Source: Saururus chinensis
Lineage: Eukaryota > Streptophyta > Magnoliopsida > Piperales > Saururaceae
Assembly (NCBI GenBank): GCA_035235625.1
Contig: CP141140.1
Span: 3,767,330 to 3,831,329 of the forward strand
Direction of reading: 5' to 3'
DNA: 64,000 bases
A model generated the notes under the pieces. It worked only from the letters and a program-made list of their open reading frames with translations. It was not told where the DNA came from and ran no database searches. Within the stretch, counting starts at the first letter, position 1; every line of letters begins with the position of its first letter. This document shows, one piece after another, positions 34,266 through 44,532 of the stretch. Position numbers and translations under genes: made by a program.

Positions 34266-37200
34266 CTCTCTCTTTTTTAAACAACTTGTTACTGCATCTT
34301 TCCGCGATCCTGTGTCACTGTGTAATATTAATTCTGCAAAATCCCACTCTTTGTTATACCACGGGAACAATTATTGAACGGAGTCTGTACACGAAACCTA
34401 TTTCTCTACTATAAGTGCTTTACTGATGAGTTGTCTCCTTCCTTTCTGCAGGCAGCTGGCGCTTTATCAGTAAAGATTGGTGAGCAATTGCTAACTATTC
34501 GAGTGTTTATGTTCAGACCAAGTTACTTTCATTCACAGAATTACTTTTCCGTACTACCATTTCTTCTAATGTAGCTACTTACTGTTCACGTGAATTTTTT
34601 TTTCAAAAGAAATAATTGATAGTACCCCAACCACATTCTTCAAATTTTACTAAATTACTACTGCATCCGTGGAACATGTAAACTTCTGCTGCCTTGCTGA
34701 CGCGAAATGAAATTTGAATAGGAATTGATTACCTACAGTAACTGCCTAAACGTTTTGACATAACACAATGGTAATATAGGAGAAAAGAAAATATGAAACA
34801 GTTTGAATTCGAATAAACATATGTGGCAAGGTGTGCACACTCATATGCATGAATGCAATAAGTATATCTAACCACTGTCAAACATACGCCTTGTGTGCAG
34901 GTAAGAGACCAAGGGACTTGATGAATCCTAAGGCTGTAAAATATATGCAGTCGGTTTTTTCTATTAAAGATACAATCAGCAAGAAGGAAACCCGTGAGAT
35001 AAGTGCCCTCTGTGGTGTAACGGCAACTCAGGTTATTTCCTTTTTTCTACTTGGTTTTTTTAACATACAAAACATGTTTGGATGATTTACATAGCATTGG
35101 TATATTTATTTCTTAAAAAAAGCTCTCATATATTCTAAATAAGGATCGTTTTGTATTGGGCAATAACGGATTCGATTATAACTTTGTCTTGAAGGCATCT
35201 ATATTTCATATTTAACCCTACTGTATTTCAAAAGAATTCATCATTTTGTAACTAAGTAGATGTCCTAAGAATGGCGTTAGCAAATTAACTTATTACTATC
35301 TTGTGCTTACATATAGGTTCGAGAATTTTTTTCCGGGCAGCGGTCCAGGGTGAGAAAACTTGTCAGATTATCACGTGAGAAGGCAATCAAATTAGACACA
35401 TGTAAGACATATGGTGATGTGTGTTTAAATAAGCCTGCGTCAGATATGGCCGTCTACAATGAGGACCAAGTGCATACTGCAGATTTGAAGATTGTCAAAA
35501 CAGAAGAAGATCGAAAGGATATTAAAGCTGAAGAAATTGTGAAGTCCGTTAAATCAGGAGAAAGCTTTAATGACGTGAAAGAAGAAGAACCCTCTTTACA
35601 GGAAGAGAATCTCCCTGGTCTTGACTCATCTGAGAAAAATTTTGTGGACAACGTTTTTAGACTTATGGAAAAGGAAGAAACATTTTGTGGTCAAGTGAAA
35701 TTGATGGAATGGGTTCTTCGTGTACATAATTCAACCATTTTAAATTGGTAATGGTGTACTTCCAAATTGTTTATAGCTTGTGTATGTGACATTCACTCTT
35801 GGTTATACTGATCATATACATTTTTAATCCATTATTCTCAGGTTTTTAACTAAAGGTGGTATAATGATATTAGCAACATGGTTGAGTCAGGCTACTACTG
35901 AAGAGCAAACAACTGTTTTATTGGTCATTTTGAAGGTGTAAGCTTGTGTTTTATTCAGTTAACATTATAAAGTCATCTTTTGCATGGCTCATTTTGGGCC
36001 TTATGCTGATGCAGGTTCTCTGTCACCTTCCGTTGCATAATGCTTTACCAGTGCAAATGTCAGCTATACTGCAGATGGTTAACAAATTGCGATTCTATCG
36101 GACATCAGGTGGTTGTTAGTTATCTATTTGTGATGTTTGTTGTTGTGCTTTTGGGACCAGTATTGGGGAATGGGGGGCCAATTAACACCACCCTTGATGT
36201 CAACTATTCTACTTGTTTATTTTTCTTTGATATTTAATCTAAAATTAGAAACTATAAAGAATATGAAAACTTATTCATTTGACTGGTTTATGTTTTTTTC
36301 CTATATTGACCGCATGATCTCTAATTTTTTCCAGCTGCGTCCATACATTAAGCTTAGAGTAGTCATTTGGTTGTTGCTTTTAAGTGGTTCTGTTATGGAT
36401 CATAGGATTTTACTATTTATTAGGAAGTCTTAGTCATTAGGCAGTTGAACTCTTGTAATAAGGATTCTATTGGTGTGACATTTTGAAACTCATTTATCTG
36501 ATTTGAAGATCAGACATCTCAAACAGGGCAAAAGTTCTTTTGTCAAGATGGAGCAAGCTGTTTGTGAGGAGTCAGGCTCTGAAGAAACCATTTCCTCCAA
36601 AAGCTCACTCTGAAGCTCAAAAAGAGATCCTGCGCAAGCAGAGGCATGATTTTGTCTTTTGTGTTAAAATTATGATTTCTTGACCATCTTATAGAAAAAA
36701 GTATCTTTATCATTTGCAGGATCAGCCAAATTTTGAGTGATGAGTCATGGCAGTCTAAAATTGACATCCCTGTAAGGTTCATTATTAAATCGAGGCCGTG
36801 TTAAACTTTTTTCCCTGAAATATTGATTCAGGTAGTTCTTATTTTTCTGTTTGCTTTTTAGGAGGAGATTCTTGCTCTTACATATGATGGGTCAGAAAGC
36901 TGTAGGTAATGCAAAGAACATAGACGAAGTACCTAACACTAATATATGCTGTTATCTAGTCTGGAGAAATTTAATATCTTATATTTATTGTTGATCAGGA
37001 CATCGGATACCGCAGGGTCGTTGAAATTGCTTCCAGCACCTTCATCTGATTCAAATAAAAAGCCATTTCGAAGTGTTTCTTCTTCTTGTATCCTTTAATG
37101 TTTTTTGCTCTCTCTCTCTCTCTCCACAATTCCTTCCGTCAATCATGGTTCCCCATTCAATAGATTCCTGTTTGGTCAGACTTTCATATTAGTATTTTCC

Positions 37201-40200
37201 AATCATATATGTTAATATCAACAAGTTTTGGGTTTTTTATTGCAGACTGCTGATATAAAAAAGGTAGAACTTTTTTGGTTAGATTGTTGTTTTCTTTGTA
37301 CGGATTCTTGTTTGTATTTCAGTTATAAGTATGCCAATTGTCATCATAGAATGCCATGGAAACCAGATAGCCAGTGCACATATAATGATTATTTAACTCT
37401 ATCCGTTTAGCTGGGATGAGTTGGTGTTCTGCATGAGTTGCGTGTTTGTCTTTAAATTCCAAGACAAGTCATATTTTTAGAGAGCTTGAACCAGTGAGGA
37501 GAGACTTTTTTTGCTTGATCAGGGAGAAGAGAAATTCTTAGCCTTCATTTTTTTTTAGTAAAGAAAGCTGCATTTTTATTTTTATTTTTTTTGGGGGGGG
37601 GGGGTCTGTCTGCATTGGAGCCTTGGAAGATTCATATACTGGGGCAGGTCCACATATTGCTGATATGTAGACAAGTCTTCATGAGGGTGTAGTTGGATAC
37701 TACGTCATATTTGTATTGGTGGGTGGCTATGCTTTGTTATGCATAAGGTACATTTCCTGAGCTAAATTCAGATACTAGAGAACGAAGGAAAATTTTACTG
37801 GTGGAAAATCCTGATTTTAAGACTGCTGGTAGAAGTTCACCACCTGCAAGAATAGCACTGGCCAACAAAAGCCGTCCTTTGTCTGCAGATGATATTCAGA
37901 AGGCAAAGATGCGTGCCATTTATATGAAGACTAAGTATGGGAAATTGGATAGTACATCCAAAGACAGCAGGGAACATACAACCAAAAATTTGAAAAAGAG
38001 AGTTGCCATAACTGAAGACATGAGATTGTCATCATCTAATTCTGTTACTGCAAAAATTTCATTGTCTGAAACCACCGATCTTAGTAAGGAGGAAGGAGAA
38101 AAACCCATGTCCATTTCCTCCCAAGGAACTTTGACTGTTCCAGGAATTCATTTGGATCTAAAGGCACAGCCTCTACGTCAACATTCTGATTTGGGTTCAT
38201 GTTTACTACCCAATAGGCTTTCATCCGAGAAGAGTTTGTTGTCTCAAGAAATGGGTCCCACAATTTCTTTTCCAGCATCAGACGGAATCTCATTTTTGCA
38301 GGAACGATTGGCCACAGATTCCTGTTCATGGGCAAATTTGGCATCTCAGAAACCTGATTCAGGGACAATTTCAGCTCCTACTAATTCTGATTTGAGTTCC
38401 AGCTCAGCTGTGCAGGTGAAATTGTTGAAGAATTTAAACAGGAGTCAAATTCCATGGTGCATGCCACCAGGTACTTTGGTTTTTTGCCCTAACCGATCCT
38501 TCTGTCATATGTTGGATAGTGTTGCTTATGAATGTAGATTATAATCATTGCTAGTCACCTTCACTTTTTTTAGTGAGATTATCTTTAATTAAATAGTTTG
38601 CCCGAGCTTCTAGATGCTCTTTAACGTGAACCTGTTTGCTGTATCTTCCTTTTTGATAATTATCATTGTCTACATTAAGCTCTCATTAGAATTTTTTTAT
38701 TACTGATCTTAATATATACATACACACGGGTGCACACACATTAAGAAGAGCGGTGGCTTCATGATGAAGCCATTGGATAAACACATGATGATGGTGATTA
38801 GCTAGTTTACCTGCTATTATACAAGTTACTGAATGCTTGGTTGGGAGTGCTATATTGTTTCTTCTGGATGCTGTTGATTCTAGTCCTTGACATTTATGTT
38901 GGTTATATTCCCTCTTATCAATGGTCTTGGACATACTAATGGATGGATAATTCAGTCCATGGTTAGATATTTAGAGTGAGTGGTTATCTGTGAGTGCACC
39001 TTAATTACCTATGGGTTGGTTTACTATACAATTTCCTGTATGATTGTGGCTGTATGAACATTTTTTTTTATTGGCACTAATCTAGCAAACAACTTGTTCT
39101 GATTATTCTCAGGTACCTTCCATACTGAAATGTTATTTTTTTCTCTGAAACATGTATATTAATTCATTCTTTGAGACTAACTCCATAAGATTGCTTCAAG
39201 GACCCTACCCTGAGTTACCCTCTATTCTGGATTTTTGATGTGCTATTCTTCCTTGCAAGCTGTTTCAGTACAAGCTCTTATATATTTCAATATTCACAAT
39301 GTTATACCTTCTTTACATATATATATTTCAATATTCACAATATAATGTCTTCTCAACCGATGATTCCATGAAGTAGTATGTAAGCTTTCCCTTTACCTGG
39401 TATAATTTTTATGATGTCGTTAATGGATAAATAAATGCTGACCTGTAATTATTGGTGAGTAATCCTTCATTAGAGCTTCAGAATGGGATTGAGCTCTTCA
39501 CTCATTATTGGCTTTCATTATATAAAGAGGTTAATTTTATAAGCAAAAAATTGCAAGAACAAGTACGGAAGTTTTTACTAGCCTTGGCATGTGACAGCAC
39601 CTTGTAGAGGATTCGAAGTGGAAAATATTATAAAGAGACATTTATTTAATATATGCGTTTTTATACTTGACCTCTCGAGTAATTTGTCTTTCTCTTCGTT
39701 GTGACATTGGGAAAATTGGACTGAATCCTAGTTTAAAAGCCTATGATCCCGTACAAACTAATTGAAAACAAACGAAGATAGTCTTCTGTTTTCTGGAGAT
39801 ATTTATGTTTCCTAAATGTTGAGTTGTAGTGTTTACGTATCTGACCACGTAATTGATGAATTCAAACTTCAGTGTCACCACTCACGGTATGATGATTTAA
39901 AACATTGGAAAAGGGGAAATTCTGGACATGAGGCTCCTCAGATGCTAGGCAATCCTTTTGTGTATACTTTTATAATCAAACTTTTATAATCAAGCATTGA
40001 AAGGGGATGGTCTTGGAGATGACTTTGGGATATCCGATGTCTTGTATCTCTATGCTCTCTTAGATGGACATGTAAACATTACTCTTAAAAATACGCTGGA
40101 AAAAATATAAAAGTTGAAGCTACAAAAATAGTATAATTTACTTTTCTCAACCTAGCAGTGGAAAGTATTCATTTGAGGAGCCTATACTTGCAGCGAGCTG

Positions 40201-41873
40201 CATTTGCTTGCCTGCTGAAGTTGTTTCACCCATTTTTACATATGTTTTTTGTTGAAAAGATCTACTATTGTCACATTAAAAAAGAAAAAATATCAAATTG
40301 GTCGTTTTAGGCTTTACCAAATCTTCCGATTATTATATGCAGAGATGAAGATAAGCAGCTTATGGAGCATTGGTTCTGGTGATAATAGCAAAGAAGTTGA
40401 AGTCCAGACTCAGAGAATCCGCAGAGAGAAGGAAATTATTTATTATGGTGCTTTGGATATCCCATCTGATCCCAAGGAACCGTGGGACGTTGAAATGGAC
40501 TTCGATGATAGTTTGACACCAGAAATACCGACGGAACAGCCACCTGAAGTTGACACTGCGGAAGCATCTTCCTGCAGTGGCAGCAGCTCTGGCCAATCTT
40601 TTAATTTTTTGGCCACTGCCAAAAACAGTCATCCTGAACCGGATCTTGAGTTGCTTGCAGTGCTGCTGAAGAACCCAGATTTGGTATTCGCGTTAACATC
40701 CGGTCAGGCGAGTAATATTCCGAACACACAAATGGTTCAAGTGCTTGACATGCTGAAAGCCAATGGTATGGGGATGTCAGAACTTATTAATGGAATGAGG
40801 CGCAATGGTCCAGAGGTGGTGAAGCCTCTATTAAACCAAACTCCAGTCTCTCTTCCGTCGCCGACCCCTGTTTCACTTCCATCCCCAACTCCTCCATCTG
40901 ACCCTGCAAAGGTGGGTAGTTTCATGTAACCTTTTTTGTCTAGTCTGTTTACATTTGGCTGCAGCTACTTTCGGTTGCGGTGTCATGACGTTGCTGTCGT
41001 CCTGTTGATTTGTTGCAGCGCTGGAAGTTAGATTCTGCACCCGCTTCTGGAATCATGGAGAACACCGTGGTCCCGACAGCCCCTTCTGTGCCACCTAATT
41101 TTGGGTTCCACAGGACTCCAAGTGGAGCAGGTCCGGAGTTGCCTGCTGGTGTCTCGGGTTTATCAGAAAAAATGCCAGGCACCACCACTCTGCTGCCACA
41201 AACTCCAGCCACTGCATCGCGGCCGAACCAACTCCCACCCGGTGTGCCGTCACTTCTCCAGTCTGAGCTGAATTCCGGCGTTCTGAGGGACCATATCCGC
41301 AGATCTAATATCCCATTCGTAAACGGACTAGCGTGTTTACAATCAACAAGCGTAAAGCCTGCGCCTGTATCGGTCGTCATTAGCCACCCACCCACGGATA
41401 GAAGGGTAAATAGCTTCGCGTTGCCACAATCGGCAAGGAACACGCACATGCCGCAGCTGGCTCGGTCGGGCGAGCCCCCTCCATTCCCTGTGGTGCATGC
41501 CTCATGGCCCAGAAATGCATCCGTCGCTGGAAATCTCCACCCAACGCCCGATCTTACCTACACTAGGCCATACAATTCAGTAGATAAGCATGCGCGGGAG
41601 CCCCATTTTGTGGCCAGGCAAAGTACCTTCGGGGGGTACATTTCAGGGCCTGCAAATTCCTTACAGCAGGTAAGCACCTCGTGGAATGGGACTGACTATT
41701 TGGGTGAACCAGAATTCGAATCATGGAGCCCAGAGCGTGACCCTCCATTGGATTGGAGTATTAGGAGAGATTATGGGCGGATCCACAATGATTACCCTGA
41801 ATGGAGTCAGCGGAACTCCGGGCGTCATCAAGGGCATAGGTTTGGCAGTAGGAATTGGCGGGGCCGGCGATAA
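33602..41873 (+). CDS. LD: LUMINIDEPENDENS homeodomain protein (autonomous flowering pathway)
   Basis: Thirteen exons: 33602-33790, 34452-34479, 34901-35031, 35317-35747, 35842-35935, 36015-36108, 36514-36643, 36720-36771, 36862-36905, 36999-37087, 37772-38470, 40343-40911 and 41019-41873. They total 3405 nt (1134 aa) and all phases close. LD is a nuclear regulator that promotes flowering in Arabidopsis. A divergent homeodomain lies at about residues 74-136; its recognition helix QVREFFSGQRSRVRK lacks the usual WFxN. A TFIIS N-terminal (LW)-like domain lies at about 246-345 (MEWVLRVHNSTILNW to SRWSKLF). SRPLSADDIQKAKMRAIYMK and IPSDPKEPWDVEMDFD are LD-typical blocks. The C-terminus is P/S-rich, with repeated VSLPSPTP, and ends in an R/G-rich tail. 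Intron 7 must use a GC donor (36644). A candidate micro-exon at 37247-37264 was excluded because it creates a stop. Confidence 0.93.
34219..34272. repeat. (CT)n microsatellite in LD intron 1
   Basis: About 20 CT units with a short T-rich tail, inside the first LD intron. Similar but shorter CT runs occur at 33320 and 37103. Confidence 0.95.
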
Positions 41874-42981
41874 CAGTAGTGAATTTGACTTGTGCATCCT
41901 CCGGGTTGGGTCGCATATAGAGCTGTAAATATAAATTTCTTGGTTGTCACAGTTAGCCTTTTAAGTTATCCATTAGAAGAACCGGTCGAGTAGGCTGCTT
42001 ACGGGTACTTGCTACGGCATTTGGCTGGGGTTCACGAAGAGGGCAGATCAAGAAAATGGAGAAGTTTAGATGAAGCGGCTATTGCAACTTTCATCATAAT
42101 GCGGAAAAGAAAAGACCCATTCAGACGCAGTTGGAGGCTTTATTTTTACAATTTTAAGAAAGAAATTAATTGTTTTGTGTCATCTGTGGGTATGCACAGA
42201 AGACTTGATGATTGTCACACAAAATAGCTTGCACAAGAAAATCTGGTTACTTATTTTGGGGCTAGACCTGGCAAATTATCTTTATCTCATCTTTGTTTAT
42301 TGACTCTGTAAATCGTGTCTCTTGGTACCTGTACTGGTCATTGAGGGTTGTCCACAAGTAGGCTGTGCTCTCCTGGATATGGCAAAGGTGAGAAAGAGTT
42401 TTAATGTTCTCCACTCACCGTGAGCCTAGAATGCTTAGGGTTGTTCATTCATAAGATTTATAGTATATACGTTAATACATATAAAATTTATAGTATATAT
42501 GCTAATACATATTAGTGTCAAACGAGCTTAAAAATGAATTGTCTTTCAGTGATCCTTATACAGTGCTTATGGTGAACAGGGAATATGAAAAACTCGCTTT
42601 CTCAAAGGCAGTGAGCTATAATTAAAATAATGCAAACTTGCTACTTATAATTAGCATGTTCATTACTTTTTCTCAATTTTCTCATTCCCGTGTTCATTGC
42701 TGTAGACGAAAATTTAGGTTCTTGCCAAATATAAGTTGCCTCCTTAGATGGGTGGCATGGATCAATTGGTAGTCAATGTTTCCGTCAACAGTAAACTTAT
42801 TAATCAGACACGGCGTGATACTTTCTGTCAAACAGTTAAATAGGGAGAGAGGGATACCGTGTTTGGCCAAAGCGTATGAGTTTTTTTGTTTTGTTTTGGC
42901 AATACAATGCGTATATTTGAAGACATCGTGATCTCGCTAACTCTGGCGATTCAGTCACAAACAGACGGCAACTTACCGGGT
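41874..42981. other. Convergent intergenic region between LD and the PsbP-domain gene
   Basis: LD ends on the plus strand at 41873 and the next gene ends on the minus strand at 42982, so this 1.1 kb must hold both 3' UTRs. A short repeat of ATTTATAGTATATA occurs at 42458-42500. No other gene is seen. Confidence 0.6.
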
Positions 42982-44135
42982 CTATAAGGTTAGAGTGAAA
43001 GAGTCAGCCATTTTGTAGAAGAGCTCTCTGACCTGGGGCCAAGCTAATTCCGGCGACTGAGCGTTGAGGGTAAACAGCCTGCCTGCCCTTGCAACGCAGA
43101 GTGCGACATTGTGACGACGAAACTCGGGACTTTCCACTCTGAATTCCAAGTTGTAATAATTGATTTTTTTTGACGGATCTTCCCTCACTTTGGAATCTAT
43201 CAAGGTAGCTACAATATCAGTCCGTCGGCTGGACGCCGTTATCTTCCGGAGGACCGCCTCCCCTACTTCCTTGGGCCCTCCAAAAGCTTCGATCCTGACT
43301 CGGAATGGCATGTAGTTAGGAATAATATCGAAGAGTTTGGCATGAAATGATTAATTGTAAGTTGTTGGAAAACAACTGAATGGTTAGATTGTTACAGAAT
43401 GACCAAAGGGTGTTCGTTTCAGCTATTAAAAAATGGTGAATGTGGACTTACGAGAAATCAAGAGGGACGGGAGAGACGATCACACTGACGTTAAGCTCCC
43501 CACTACTCCGCGGTGGACCGAAGGCGACCACAGGCTCACTGAAATTCCTTGCAGAAGGACGACGGAATATTCTATCGTCCAATGAACGTGGGTCCAGTGA
43601 TCGCTCCATTTCAGCTTTCTTGGCTTCTCTGTATAGCAACCTCTGATCTCCTACCCAGTACGCCGGATAAATGAATTCTGATTACAGAATCCAAGAGCAG
43701 AAAGTTCAATGAAGTTCTACAACTACCAAAACTCGAAGATTTATTCGTGTGAAACTCGTCTAGAAGAGAAGAGAGTCTAGGAGACTTACCAAAGCCTTCG
43801 TTGGTACGAAGGCAACGGCTGTATCCATCGACGGGGTACAGAACGTCAAGTCTTAGATTTCGTCCGATGTCAGGGGAGAGTCCAAGAAGGAAGCTCGTAA
43901 GACCGGCAAAGTTGGCACCGACCGCGACGAGAGTTGCAGACCCCACTCCTGCAATGAGGCGTCTCCCGAAGACGGCCGCCAGCGGAGGAAAATCCTCTGC
44001 GGGGGTTCTCGGTTGGCCCGGGGAGAATTGAGGGGGAGGTGCCTTCTCCCCATCTCCTGGGAATTGCGCGCAGGCTAGCGGCTTAAAAGCAAAGGCCTTA
44101 CTGCTGCAGGAGTAGATGCAGCGAAGAGAAGCCAT
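42982..44135 (-). CDS. PsbP-domain protein, chloroplast thylakoid lumen
   Basis: Three exons read 44135-43790, 43677-43452 and 43294-42982, totalling 885 nt (294 aa), with GT-AG junctions and closed phases. The N-terminus is a bipartite plastid/lumen targeting region: S/K/F-rich, then a twin-arginine stretch FGRRLIAGVGSATLVAVGAN, suggesting Tat-type lumen import. The mature part has the PsbP/Mog1-like fold motifs DGYSRCLRTNEGFEFIYPAY, WVGDQRLLYREAKKAEMER, EPVVAFGPP, GELNVSVIVSPV and IEAFGGPKEVGEAV. The end is AWPQVRELFYKMADSFTLTL. It belongs to the plant PsbP-domain (PPD) family, resembling the subgroup that includes Arabidopsis PPD7. PPD proteins associate with photosynthetic complexes, but this member's specific role is not shown by the sequence. 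It lies 397 bp downstream of the NDUFAF4-like gene on the same strand. Confidence 0.9.
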
Positions 44136-44532
44136 AGTCCAAGATTGTATGTGCGGGCAGTGGAGGGGTGGATGCTTGAGTCGTCACACGTGGGGAAGCA
44201 AATGAGAAGCTCAGGTTGTCTTATGACCTTATCCAATGGAACCAAACTTACAAATGAACAAAAAAATAAAATAAAAAATCAGCAGAAGAAGAAGAAGAAG
44301 TAGAAGTAGTAGTAGTAGAAGAGAGACGGGCCTGGTTTTATTCAAACAATGAAGCATTTGCATTCGAACGTCCAAATAACTCATTTTCTTTCTGCGAAGG
44401 ACTATCTTCGCAAACTCATCTCATACAAAACTCTGTTCAATACAGAGAACTAAGCCGCGAAGCTGACTACTCCAAGACTTCCTTTAATTTTTTAGTATAA
44501 CTTTCAGAATATAGCATTTAAACGAATGTCAC
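44136..44532 (-). promoter_or_regulatory. Short spacer serving as the PsbP-domain gene promoter
   Basis: Only 397 bp separate the stop of the NDUFAF4-like gene from the start of the PsbP-domain gene on the same strand, so the 3' UTR of one and the promoter of the other must share it. A (GAA)n/(GTA)n trinucleotide tract lies at 44284-44321. Confidence 0.5.

Noticed and set aside
37247-37264. Candidate LD micro-exon (ACTGCTGATATAAAAAAG) between exons 10 and 11
   Set aside because: Including it creates an immediate in-frame stop in the phase set by exon 10. Joining 37087 directly to 37772 keeps the frame to the end of the protein.
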